Source: Akkermansia muciniphila (GTDB taxonomy: Bacteria > Verrucomicrobiota > Verrucomicrobiia > Verrucomicrobiales > Akkermansiaceae). Taken from it: 34,797 bases of DNA. The position numbers and the translations under genes are program-made. Position 1 is the stretch's first letter, and each line of letters opens with the position of its first letter. Of the stretch, positions 1 through 7,818 are shown piece after piece. A model generated the notes under the pieces. That model searched no databases. It was not told where the DNA came from and saw only the letters and a program-made list of their open reading frames with translations. The stretch lies in assembly GCA_945860285.1 (NCBI GenBank), contig CAMAQB010000033.1:1-34797 (forward strand), written 5' to 3'.

Positions 1-101
1 TGCCCGAAGGTCAGGGCAGTAACTGTATTCCAAAAGCAACGGATTTTTTCGTTTTTTTGCGGTGTCTCTTTTGCTCGAGTCGGTGGCTTTGCCTGGCTTC
101 C

Positions 102-119
102 TTGGGGGCTAGCCCCCAA
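102..119. repeat. 18-bp perfect palindrome in IS110 flank
   Basis: TTGGGGGCTAGCCCCCAA reads identically on both strands. It lies downstream of the transposase stop. It could be the stem of a structured RNA or part of an element end. It is not followed by a clear T-run on the minus strand, so it is not a standard terminator for the transposase. Confidence 0.6.
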
Positions 120-288
120 ACCCCCAGGATTTTTCGCTTTTTTACAGCAACGGCGGCATGGTGCACCAGGCCGGGGTGCTTTTGATGCTCTCCGACCTGG
201 TACCGCCGTATGCGTCACATTTTCGTGCTCAGGTTGCTTCCCAGCAGTGCCTTATCCCCGTCAATGTGATGGTTGTTTTGTCGTTGCT

Positions 289-1000
289 TTATTTTTCCTC
301 CGCAAGCTTGAAATCAGGGTCGCTGAGCAAACGATTCATCAGTATCACTAGTTTTCTCATTACGGCTACGACTGCTACTTTAACTGGTTTGCCAGCTTGG
401 CGAAGGCGCTTGTATACGGCCTTGAGCTGGCTGTTGTGGCGGATGCAGCAAATCGCATTCATGTAGATGATTCTGCGCAGTTTTGCCCGCCCGCCCTTGA
501 TTCTCCGTTGTTTTTCTTTGGTTCCGCTCTGATTTTGCATGGGGGCTACGCCCACAAGAGCCGCTGCTTGTGTTTCGCTGATCGTGCCCATTTCCGGCAT
601 GTAGCCGAGTGCTCCACTGGCTCCTACCAGTCCGACTCCTTTGATTTGCATGAGTCTCCGGGCTTTGGCTTCAAACTCTTCGTTTTCTAACAGGTCTTTG
701 ATTTCTTTTTCGATTTTTCCAATCTGATTTGCCAGGTCTTTGATGGTTTTTTCGAGGTGTTTGACAGCAACGGCATGATAGGTCTGTTGGAGTTGTTTGG
801 TGAGGTTGGAGCAATGATCGACGAGTTGCTGGCGGACGGAGCAGAGAGCTTTGAGTTGGCTTTGCTCGGCACTGGGTGGCACTAGCGCGGCGGGCTTGAC
901 GTGTTGGGCGTATTCGGTGATGGACCGTGCGTCGATTATGTCGTTCTTGGCTAATCTGCCAATGCTTTTGGCGTAGTCGCGCAGCAGGGAATTTTCTCCG
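289..1000 (-). pseudogene. Truncated IS110-family transposase
   Basis: Recognisable IS110 sequence starts near NSLLRDYAKSIGRLAKNDII and runs to a TAA stop at 289. IS110 enzymes combine an N-terminal RuvC-like DEDD domain with a C-terminal serine-containing transposase domain. Here the AKNDIIDA motif supplies the last two acidic residues of the DEDD set, and the C-terminal domain is present (IKGVG, AALVGVAPMQNQSG, and the MRKLVILMNRLL helix). Roughly the first 100 residues, with the first Asp and the Glu, are missing, because the frame upstream of about 1000 is unrelated sequence up to an ATG at 1053. The copy should therefore be inactive alone. The junction lies about 30 bp from the repeat described at 1036-1097. 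Confidence 0.8.
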
Positions 1001-1035
1001 AAAGTTCCGGCGGGGGCAGGATTGTTAGGTCTTGG

Positions 1036-1097
1036 GCATCCTTCCGGACTCACCGGCTTTGTTGGCGAACGAAAGCGTGGGGTGAAGGTAGATCACG
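1036..1097. repeat. Diverged long-range repeat, left copy
   Basis: The stretch with CTTCCGGACTCACCGGCTTTGTTGGC matches 34591-34649 at the other end of the window, in the same orientation and at roughly 80 percent identity over the alignable part. On the minus strand both copies read LHxTLxFANKxGES, so it may be the remnant of a coding end or a dispersed non-coding repeat. I do not recognise the family. Confidence 0.55.
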
Positions 1098-1629
1098 TTA
1101 GGGTGATCCGCATCCGCCCCCCACCGGAACGCTCGGAGATCGTTCCCTGCCTTTTGATTGCGACATTTCTTGTCAATCCTTTTCCTGGCTTGATCGCACC
1201 AATGGTCGGCTCGATTGGTGTGCGCGCTGATCCCATTCAGCGCCTTGCAGAGCTCTTGAGCTAATTCAGGCTCAGTGACCTGACATCGCACTGTTGGACA
1301 TCTGGTAGCCGGTCTTTTGGCCGCCCATGGTGTGCATGCCTGGCGGGCTTTTGCACTGTAAGGCACTAAAAAAACGAAACCACCCTCTCCGCAGCCCCGT
1401 CATGATTGCTTCCGAGTGCGGTTTTTTGGAATTGTGGAAGGTGGAATAAGCAAGATTCGAGAACCGAGCTCCTGCCGTCGCCGAGGAAGAACGCCGGCTT
1501 GCCATGGTGTGAAGGCACATGGCCCGGGTTCTTCACATGGACGCACGAGACCCGATGAAAAATCTCTCATCCTCCTTGCACTGCGTGGCAATCTCGGGCA
1601 TGGATGGACGCGTGAGAGGTTCTCCCGTC
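1098..1629. other. Gap without a supported gene
   Basis: Open frames exist on both strands here, but none resembles a known protein, they overlap each other, and none has a convincing start. The left part adjoins the diverged repeat and the transposase fragment, so this is probably degraded mobile-element or intergenic DNA. The promoter of the following + strand cluster should lie at its right end, but I could not identify one confidently. Confidence 0.5.
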
Positions 1630-2046
1630 ATGCGCGTATTGCTGGTCGTTGTGGGCCTGGCTATCACCGCGCTGCTGCTGCGTCAACTTACCCAACCACG
1701 CATCGATGTCGCGAAGCCTGCTGCGGGATCAGTTCCCGGGCAAAACGCGCAGCCGCCCGAGCAGATTTCCTTCGCCTTGTATCTCTCCGCGCCTGCCCGC
1801 CAGGTCAGCATGAAAGATCCGACCGGGGCGCTGCTTTTTGAAAAAGACTACGCCAACCCTGTTGCGGAGGTCCACGGCCACATCGGCACCCGGCCATCGG
1901 CTATTCTTCTCGCGGTTCATTGGCAGCAACCCGCCAGCTCACCCCGTTATTTCGCCAAACTGCAACTCGATCCGCCGGGCCGCGATTCACTGACGCATGT
2001 GTTTGACTCCACCACGCACATCGACGACATTTGGGAACTGCCATGA
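1630..2046 (+). CDS. Hypothetical membrane-anchored protein
   Basis: The 138-residue product starts with an N-terminal hydrophobic helix (about residues 2-17, LLVVVGLAITALLL), followed by a Pro/Ala linker and a roughly 100-residue soluble domain, presumably periplasmic. I do not recognise the family. The ATG at 1630 is chosen because it places the hydrophobic segment at the very N-terminus. In-frame starts from 1519 would add a low-complexity stretch. The stop overlaps the start of the ABC ATPase by ATGA, which implies translational coupling and a related job, perhaps an accessory to a metal transporter. That role is inference from position only. Confidence 0.7.
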   Translation: MRVLLVVVGLAITALLLRQLTQPRIDVAKPAAGSVPGQNAQPPEQISFALYLSAPARQVSMKDPTGALLFEKDYANPVAEVHGHIGTRPSAILLAVHWQQPASSPRYFAKLQLDPPGRDSLTHVFDSTTHIDDIWELP

Positions 2047-2807
2047 GCGACCACGTTCATCACGACTGCTGCGCCCATCATCATCAACACCACGAGCTGG
2101 TGGTGGAAAACCTGAGCGTCGCCTATCGGAAAATCATCGCCCTCGAATCGGTCTCCTTCGCCACCTCATGCGGCACCCGCGTCGCCCTTGTCGGCCGCAA
2201 CGGCGCGGGCAAGTCGACCCTGCTCAAGGCCATCGCTGGACTGGTGCCGCGTCGCACCGGCAGCATCCGTTGGCGCGGTGCGCCGGTGAAACGCTGGTCG
2301 CGCGAATTCGCCTACCTGCCCCAGCGCGAGGAGGTTGACTGGTCATTTCCGATCACCGTGCGCGGTCTGGTGGAGATGGGCCGCTACCCGCAAACCAACT
2401 GGTGGCGTCGCTACCGGCACGAAGACGACGACGCCGTCGATCAAGCATTGCAGGCTCTCGATCTAACGGATTTGCAGAGCCGTCAGATCCGCGAACTCTC
2501 GGGAGGACAACAACAACGCGCCTTCCTCGCCCGCGCCGTGGCCCAGGAGGCGCATGTGTTGTTGCTCGATGAGCCATTCAACGGCCTCGACCGCACCGCC
2601 TCGCTGCGACTCGGAAAACTTCTCGACCAGCTCGCCCACGAGGGCCGGTTGATCATCGCTTCCCATCACGACCTCGGCACGGCCTCGCTGCTTTTCAACG
2701 ATGCCCTGTTGCTCGACAAAACCGTTCTTGGTTTCGGACCCGTCGATGAAGTCCTCACACCTGCCATGCTCGACTCCGCATTCACGACAACGGCCCAGGC
2801 CATCTAA
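2043..2807 (+). CDS. Metal-type ABC transporter ATP-binding protein
   Basis: This 254-residue ATPase carries Walker A (GRNGAGKST), the signature LSGGQQQR, Walker B (VLLLDEP) and the switch His (SHHD). The stretch AYLPQREEVDWSFPITVRGLVEMGRY is typical of the zinc/manganese family (ZnuC/MntB/SitB type). The first 17 residues contain eight His and two Cys, which suggests metal binding. The ATG at 2043 is preferred over an upstream TTG because it overlaps the preceding stop. No permease or solute-binding gene follows: the next genes are HAD phosphatases. The partner subunits must be elsewhere, or the small upstream membrane protein is part of an unusual system. Family confidence is high; the substrate is inferred. 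Confidence 0.88.
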   Translation: MSDHVHHDCCAHHHQHHELVVENLSVAYRKIIALESVSFATSCGTRVALVGRNGAGKSTLLKAIAGLVPRRTGSIRWRGAPVKRWSREFAYLPQREEVDWSFPITVRGLVEMGRYPQTNWWRRYRHEDDDAVDQALQALDLTDLQSRQIRELSGGQQQRAFLARAVAQEAHVLLLDEPFNGLDRTASLRLGKLLDQLAHEGRLIIASHHDLGTASLLFNDALLLDKTVLGFGPVDEVLTPAMLDSAFTTTAQAI

Positions 2808-2818
2808 CAATCATTTCC

Positions 2819-3451
2819 ATGCACTACCGCGCCATCATTTTCGACTTCGACGGCACCCTCGCCGACACCCTGGAGCTAACCCGTAGCATATACAACAAAC
2901 TGGCTCCGGCCTACGGGCTTCGCAATGTCGAGGCGCACGAAGTGCCCACGCTGCGGGATTTTTCCCTCAAAGACCTGCTGCTTCATCTCGACATTTCCAA
3001 ATTCCGGGTCCCCTCGCTGCTGGCGCGGGGCACTTCGATGTTGCGCGAACAGATTTCCGAAATCGCCATCATTCCCGGCATCGCCGCGATGATTCCCGAA
3101 CTGCGCAGCCGCACCGAAACCTTTGGCATCCTGACTTCGAACGCCACCGATAACGTCAACCTGTTTCTCGAGGCGCATGGCTTGCTCGATTACTTCACCT
3201 TCGTTTCCTCCACCTCCAAGCTAACAGGAAAGGCAAAACATCTGCGCGCGATCCGCAAAACCTTCTCGTTGCAGCCGCACGAAATGCTCTATGTCGGCGA
3301 TGAAATCCGCGACGTGAAAGCCTCGCAAAAAGCCGGAATTCCCTGTGCCGCCGTCACCTGGGGATTCAATTCGCGCAGCTCCCTCAGCGCCGCGGATCCC
3401 ACGCACATCGTCGATGAACCCCACCAGTTGCTGGTTCTCGAAGGACAATGA
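2819..3451 (+). CDS. HAD hydrolase, phosphoglycolate-phosphatase-like
   Basis: A 210-residue HAD-superfamily enzyme expected to remove phosphate from a small metabolite. Motif I is FDFDGTLADT near the N-terminus, with the nucleophile and acid Asp residues. Motif II Thr/Ser is in GILTSNATDN, the Lys is in the SKLTGKAKH segment, and motif III is YVGDEIRDVKAS, followed by the KAGIPCAAVTWGF strand. The helical cap after motif I fits the Gph/PGP subgroup. It starts 11 bp after the ABC ATPase stop and precedes a second HAD gene, so it belongs to the same cluster. The exact substrate cannot be read from the sequence. Confidence 0.85.
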   Translation: MHYRAIIFDFDGTLADTLELTRSIYNKLAPAYGLRNVEAHEVPTLRDFSLKDLLLHLDISKFRVPSLLARGTSMLREQISEIAIIPGIAAMIPELRSRTETFGILTSNATDNVNLFLEAHGLLDYFTFVSSTSKLTGKAKHLRAIRKTFSLQPHEMLYVGDEIRDVKASQKAGIPCAAVTWGFNSRSSLSAADPTHIVDEPHQLLVLEGQ

Positions 3452-3494
3452 TGAGGACCGGCAACCGCACCTGACACGCTGCAAGCATTTCCCG

Positions 3495-4217
3495 ATGACC
3501 GCGCTCTTCGACCTCGACGGCACCATTCTGCCCTGGGACACGCAAAAGTTGTTCTGCCATCACGTCCTGCGATCAAACCCTTGGCGGCGTTTGTTTTTAC
3601 TGCTCTTCCTTCCCATGCTCGCTCTCGCACCGATCCTCGGAGCCGAAGGACTGAAGCGCGTCTTTCTGAGTTTCCTTTGGAGAATGAAGGAATCCGAGGT
3701 CGATCAACTCGCCCGCGACTTCGCCCGGCTGTGGCTGCCGTCGCGCGCCTGGCCGGAGATGCTCGAAAAAATCGCCTGGCACAAGCAGCGCGGCGATATA
3801 ACCGTCCTGATTTCCGCCAGCCCGGAACCCTACGTGCGCGAGATCGGCCGCATTCTCGGATTCGACCACGCACTGGGCACAGTGATCGGCTTCCCCGCCG
3901 GCGGGCTGCCACTGTTTCCCGACCTGGTCAACAACAAAGGCGGCAACAAGGTGCTCCGGCTGCGCGAATTACTACCTTCATCGTATTTCAATGAAGACGG
4001 TGAACTCCGGGAATCGCACGGTTACAGCGACAGCTCCGCCGATCTGCCCATGCTGGCTCTTTGCGAGTCGGTCACGCTTGTGAATCCTGACGTGAAACTC
4101 GCCGCGCTGGGGCTCGCGCACGGTTGGGAGCAGCTCCGGCTGCCGCGGCCCTGGAAATCCCCGGCGCATCGGCTGGTCAACCGGATTCTGATCATCAGCG
4201 GGCTCGGAACACCTTGA
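3495..4217 (+). CDS. HAD-IB (SerB-like) phosphatase
   Basis: A 240-residue HAD-IB enzyme. Motif I is LFDLDGTI at the extreme N-terminus, motif II is LISASPEPYV, the Lys lies in NNKGGNK, and motif III is GYSDSSADLPML. The cap includes a hydrophobic stretch (LFLLLFLPMLALAPILG) seen in HAD-IB proteins that act near membranes or on lipid-like or phosphoserine-like substrates. The ATG at 3495 is chosen because motif I follows directly; the longer frame from 3345 overlaps the preceding gene and adds unrelated residues. The stop is only 6 bp from the stop of the convergent OmpA-domain gene. Confidence 0.85.
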   Translation: MTALFDLDGTILPWDTQKLFCHHVLRSNPWRRLFLLLFLPMLALAPILGAEGLKRVFLSFLWRMKESEVDQLARDFARLWLPSRAWPEMLEKIAWHKQRGDITVLISASPEPYVREIGRILGFDHALGTVIGFPAGGLPLFPDLVNNKGGNKVLRLRELLPSSYFNEDGELRESHGYSDSSADLPMLALCESVTLVNPDVKLAALGLAHGWEQLRLPRPWKSPAHRLVNRILIISGLGTP

Positions 4218-4223
4218 AGCCGG

Positions 4224-5534
4224 CTACTCTTCCACCGGCTCCGCGCGCGGCGGGCTTGCTTCGCGCTCCGGCGGCGCGGGTGGCTCCTGTTCCTCTTCGA
4301 TGACTTTTGCTGTCGGAGGAATCTCCTCCTCGACTACCGGCTTCGCCTGCGGGGGTGGCGAATCCTCCTTCACAGGAATCGCACGCTTGGGTTTTACCAA
4401 AATCGCTTTCGGTGGCGCGGCAGGCTTGCTCGGCGCGAGAGGTTCGACCACGGGTTGGGCTTTCAAGGGAGGTGCCACAAATGCCCCGCGATCGGACGGC
4501 GGGGTTTTTCTCATCTTGATTTCGACGCGACGATTGATCGATTGCTCCTGCTCGGTGCCGCTCATTACGATTGGAAACTTCTTGCCCAGTCCGGTGGTGA
4601 TGATTTTGTCGGCTTTCATTCCGATGCCCACCAGATAGGATTTGACCGCCTCGGCCCGACGACGCGACAGGTCGTAATTGAACTGATCGCCACCGACCAA
4701 GTCCGAGTGGCCATCGATCCAACAAAACAGGCCCGGATTGAGATCCATCACCAGGGCAATTTTCTGAACGCCTACTTTGGAACTGTCGCGCAAAGTCGCG
4801 CTGTTGAATTCAAACAACAAGTCGCCGGGAAGCATGGTGGTGCGGCTTACCAGCACGTTTTCCGGCAGGCCGGCGATTTCATCCAGAGTCGATGTGCCCT
4901 CGGGCAGACCCACCGGGCGCTTGCCGTTGCTGCCTTTCTTGATCAGATCACTCATGAAGCCGTCGAGATTGTCCGGCTTGGTCAGGTCGCTGCCGGGATC
5001 AACCACCATCTGCCCTTCGGCGGCCTTGGGCATCGGGCTGTCGGACTTGCCCAACGAATCCATTTCCTCGGCGGTGATGTCGATATTGGAAACAACGTCC
5101 ACGGCATCACCATCCGGCTTGCCCGCGAGTGCCGGGGCCTCGATCTTGAGGTCGACATTGTAACTTGCCTCCACGACATCCGGTTTCATGGTCAACTCCG
5201 GATCCTTGATTTGTTCGAGAATCTCCACTTCATCGAAGACCTTGCTGCGATCAATCTCCGAGGGTTTTGGTTCTTCGGCCAGCGGTGCTTCTTCAATCCT
5301 CGCGTCTTCCTCGACCGGGCGGACGACAACCGGCCCGGTGGAATCATTTTCCTCGGTGCTCGACCAGCCGAAGCCCATTTTGATATGGCCGAGCGCGACG
5401 AAAAGCACGACGTGAAGCATGATGGCGGCAAGCAGCGAAACGACCATCCACCAGCCTACCCTGTCGGGAGGCGGCAGGATCGGACTGCGATCCTGCACAT
5501 AGGCGGGCCGCTGCCAGTCGAACTGTCCTTCCAT
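4224..5534 (-). CDS. Inner-membrane-anchored OmpA-domain protein
   Basis: The 436-residue product has about 26 cytoplasmic residues, one membrane helix (about 27-50, WWMVVSLLAAIMLHVVLFVAL), a long acidic linker, an OmpA/MotB-like peptidoglycan-binding domain (about 240-345, with GHSDLVGG and NYDLSRRRAEAVKSYL) and a Pro/Glu/Lys-rich tail of about 90 residues. The N-terminal arrangement resembles TonB more than an outer-membrane OmpA, so it probably holds the inner membrane to the cell wall. A low-complexity tail after the OmpA domain is unusual. The gene is monocistronic and convergent with the HAD gene; its own last codons hold a weak GCCGG/CCGGC hairpin. Confidence 0.82.
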   Translation of the reverse strand: MEGQFDWQRPAYVQDRSPILPPPDRVGWWMVVSLLAAIMLHVVLFVALGHIKMGFGWSSTEENDSTGPVVVRPVEEDARIEEAPLAEEPKPSEIDRSKVFDEVEILEQIKDPELTMKPDVVEASYNVDLKIEAPALAGKPDGDAVDVVSNIDITAEEMDSLGKSDSPMPKAAEGQMVVDPGSDLTKPDNLDGFMSDLIKKGSNGKRPVGLPEGTSTLDEIAGLPENVLVSRTTMLPGDLLFEFNSATLRDSSKVGVQKIALVMDLNPGLFCWIDGHSDLVGGDQFNYDLSRRRAEAVKSYLVGIGMKADKIITTGLGKKFPIVMSGTEQEQSINRRVEIKMRKTPPSDRGAFVAPPLKAQPVVEPLAPSKPAAPPKAILVKPKRAIPVKEDSPPPQAKPVVEEEIPPTAKVIEEEQEPPAPPEREASPPRAEPVEE

Positions 5535-5641
5535 GGCGAAATCATACGCGTTCCCACCGTTTTATCAACCACCGGATGGGGAAATATTCTTGGTATGGAT
5601 ACTGCTTGGCAAAGTTGTCCGGGATGTCCCCGGCTCCCGTT

Positions 5642-6004
5642 ATGAAAGAAAAGTCAGAAACAGGCAGGAAAAAGAAAGAGGCCCCCGCAAAACCTGAAAA
5701 AGCAGACAAATCCTCCGCAGCGACCACAACGAAGGCAAAAGCAGCGGCGAAAATGAAGGAAAAATCCAGTTCGACCCCTCCGAAGGCTGCTGCGGGCGGC
5801 GAGGCAGTGCAGATGAAAAAAAGCGGTCCGACGAGCCGGAGGCGCCGTGTATCAGTCGTAGCAACGTCTCCCGCCCGCCCTGGATATGCCGAAGTCGCAA
5901 TCGCCGCCTACCTGAATTGGTGCGATCGTAGGAAACAAAACTTGCCAGACGATGCGTTTGCTGATTGGATTGCGGCGGAGTCGGAAATGGGCTTGGTGAA
6001 TTAA
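5642..6004 (+). CDS. Basic low-complexity protein with DUF2934-like tail
   Basis: A 120-residue protein. The first roughly 80 residues are Lys/Ala/Ser/Pro-rich and disordered-looking (histone-H1-like composition). The last roughly 40 (YAEVAIAAYLNWCDRRKQNLPDDAFADWIAAESEM) resemble the short helical DUF2934 domain. The basic arm may bind nucleic acid, which is inference. The ATG at 5642 is preferred over one at 5576 because the upstream extension runs toward the divergent OmpA-domain promoter region. Confidence 0.65.
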   Translation: MKEKSETGRKKKEAPAKPEKADKSSAATTTKAKAAAKMKEKSSSTPPKAAAGGEAVQMKKSGPTSRRRRVSVVATSPARPGYAEVAIAAYLNWCDRRKQNLPDDAFADWIAAESEMGLVN

Positions 6005-6028
6005 CGCACATGCATGCTTTGACAGAGA

Positions 6029-6061
6029 ATGCGGGGCGTTGGCAGAGTTACATTCCCGCAT
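6029..6061. repeat. Inverted repeat upstream of PII promoter
   Basis: ATGCGGG (6029-6035) and CCCGCAT (6055-6061) form a perfect 7-bp inverted repeat separated by 19 bp, about 35 bp upstream of the -24 element of the PII gene. It could be an activator site, but it does not match the NtrC consensus. Confidence 0.3.
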
Positions 6062-6093
6062 ATTCGCAAATTTTTTTTGCAGCGTCCCGTCAA

Positions 6094-6111
6094 TTGGCAT
6101 GACCTGTGCTA
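6094..6111 (+). promoter_or_regulatory. Sigma-54 (-24/-12) type promoter for PII gene
   Basis: TTGGCATGACCTGTGCTA has the invariant GG (6096-6097) and GC (6108-6109) separated by exactly 10 bp, matching TGGCAC-N5-TTGC with two substitutions. The predicted start is near 6121, about 17 nt before the ATG at 6138. Nitrogen control of PII genes by sigma-54 and NtrC-type activators is well known in other bacteria, so the placement makes sense. Confidence 0.6.
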
Positions 6112-6131
6112 ATGCAATCCATACAACCTGA

Positions 6132-6485
<354 letters not shown>

Positions 6486-6516
6486 TTTCTGGGTTATTGT
6501 TTGTTTCATACGTTTG

Positions 6517-6549
6517 AAAAAACCGCTGCAGCAATGCAGCGGTTTTTTT
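6517..6549 (+). terminator. Intrinsic terminator after PII gene
   Basis: An A-run, then CCGCTGCA-GCAA-TGCAGCGG, then seven T residues. The stem is perfect, and the A-run makes it usable in both directions. Confidence 0.9.
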
Positions 6550-6648
6550 AATTTTGCTTCCGATGCAATGGCCTCAATGCAAAATGTCACGAAGAATTTT
6601 TCCAACACATGAAAAATTTCCCACACAGAATGCTTGGCGAAATCCAGC

Positions 6649-6969
6649 ATGTCCCGTAACATCTCGGCGATGGATCATAATGTGCTGATTCCCGAACCCT
6701 CCGCCCCGGTTACCCTGCGCGAAGTGATCGCGGCATTGCGCGCTCAAAAGCTCGACATCATGCACGACCACAAAAACTGGGGCGACTGGATCCGCATCGG
6801 CGGATGCGAAACAGTCATCAGCATCGAGGTGACCCACGGTCTAACAAGTTCCGCGACGATCGAACACAGCGATGACGACTCCGAGGACATTCTGCCGGCG
6901 ATCTATCGCGCCTTTGGACACATCGGCTGGGTTGGCATCGATGAGGACGGCGAGTACCAATTGATCTAA
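6649..6969 (+). CDS. Hypothetical small acidic protein
   Basis: A 106-residue protein without signal peptide or membrane segment. It has a short N-terminal helix (TLREVIAALRAQKLD) and then alternating strand-like and acidic segments ending in GWVGIDEDGEYQLI. I do not recognise the family. The start may be 6649 or 6670; neither has a clear ribosome-binding site, and a TTG at 6634 is also in frame. It stands between the PII terminator and the NlpC/P60-like gene, with a 21-bp gap to the latter. Confidence 0.6.
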   Translation: MSRNISAMDHNVLIPEPSAPVTLREVIAALRAQKLDIMHDHKNWGDWIRIGGCETVISIEVTHGLTSSATIEHSDDDSEDILPAIYRAFGHIGWVGIDEDGEYQLI

Positions 6970-6990
6970 CGCCCCACCTTCCGGATCATT

Positions 6991-7809
6991 TTGACCAGAA
7001 AATCATCAGTCAAGATTGCCGACAAACGAAAGACACAAAAAATCATCGGTTGCCTGCTTGCCTTGCTTTTGCTGGCCGCGTCGGGCATCGCCTACGTGAA
7101 AAGAACCGAACTGGCGATCCGCTGGCACAGGATGTTTCAAGGCCTTTCCCTATCGACAGTCGAAAAGGACCCCGTGCCCGACCCTGCACGCTGGAGCCTG
7201 CTGCGGCTGGATCTGCAAAGATGGCGGACTCATTACGCGGCCGCGTATCGCTCGGCGGCAACGGCGGAGGAAAAGCACCGGGTGCTTGAGGACACGCGGT
7301 CCTTGTTGGAAAACACCATGCCGGAAATGATGCGCTGCTGGCTGGGCACGCCATGGGATTTCAACGGCACTGCCACCGAACCGGGTGGCGGCAAGATCGC
7401 CTGCGGATATTTTGTCAGCTCGGTGATGGAAGGAGCGGACTTCCAGGTGTCGCGCACGCAACTCGCCCAGCAGGCATCACAAAACATCCTGCGCACTTTC
7501 CTGAACCAGAACGATTTGCGCGTGCGGGTCGGAGTGCCCTACAAAACCTTCTGCCAGGAAACGATACGCTGCGAACCGGGGATCTACATCATCGGCCTCG
7601 ACACTCATGTCGGCTTCATGATCGTGAAAAACCAATCATTGACCTTCCTCCATTCCTCCGGATCCAAGCCCTGGTGCGTCGTTGAAGAATCAGCGGAAAG
7701 CGCAGAGGTGATCGAAAGATCGAATTACCGCGTGATAGGCAACATCACCGGCAGCGATGACGTATTGCGGCGCTGGCTGCTGGGTGACACGTTTGCAACA
7801 TACCACTAA
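6991..7809 (+). CDS. Membrane-anchored NlpC/P60-like protein
   Basis: A 272-residue protein with an N-terminal hydrophobic segment (about 19-36, IGCLLALLLLAASGIAYV), so exported or membrane-anchored. The soluble part has LGTPWDFNGT, then KIACGYFVSSVM with a candidate nucleophile Cys, then IYIIGLDTHVGFMIV with a candidate His and a hydrophobic strand. That order of Cys then His, with YFV after the Cys, resembles NlpC/P60 cell-wall peptidases, though overall similarity is weak. The frame has no ATG before the hydrophobic segment; TTG at 6991 is the best start. It converges on the AddA-like gene with an 9-bp gap. Confidence 0.6.
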   Translation: MTRKSSVKIADKRKTQKIIGCLLALLLLAASGIAYVKRTELAIRWHRMFQGLSLSTVEKDPVPDPARWSLLRLDLQRWRTHYAAAYRSAATAEEKHRVLEDTRSLLENTMPEMMRCWLGTPWDFNGTATEPGGGKIACGYFVSSVMEGADFQVSRTQLAQQASQNILRTFLNQNDLRVRVGVPYKTFCQETIRCEPGIYIIGLDTHVGFMIVKNQSLTFLHSSGSKPWCVVEESAESAEVIERSNYRVIGNITGSDDVLRRWLLGDTFATYH

Positions 7810-7818
7810 CAAGCGCTC

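Larger units (their letters stand above)
1..1020 (-). mobile_element. IS110-family element remnant
   Basis: This block holds the C-terminal part of an IS110-family transposase on the minus strand plus about 288 bp of non-coding DNA downstream of its stop. The downstream flank contains a perfect 18-bp palindrome (102-119) and a bulged stem in which CGGCGG...CCAGG (from about 150) can pair with CCTGG..CCGCCG (about 197-209). IS110/IS1111 elements encode a structured guide RNA in a non-coding end, so the flank is a candidate for that RNA, but I cannot see the element boundary or verify a fold. The left edge runs off the window and the right edge is inferred from where transposase similarity stops (about 1000). 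Confidence 0.6.

Noticed and set aside
1025-1366. A 113-codon minus-strand frame ending in the FANK motif.
   Set aside because: Only its last roughly 20 codons are shared with the other copy, the rest overlaps other equally open frames, and it resembles no protein I know. The shared part is reported as a repeat instead.
4455-5645. A 396-codon + strand frame opposite the OmpA-domain gene.
   Set aside because: It is the antisense shadow of a GC-rich gene with a clear domain structure; its translation has no recognisable domain.
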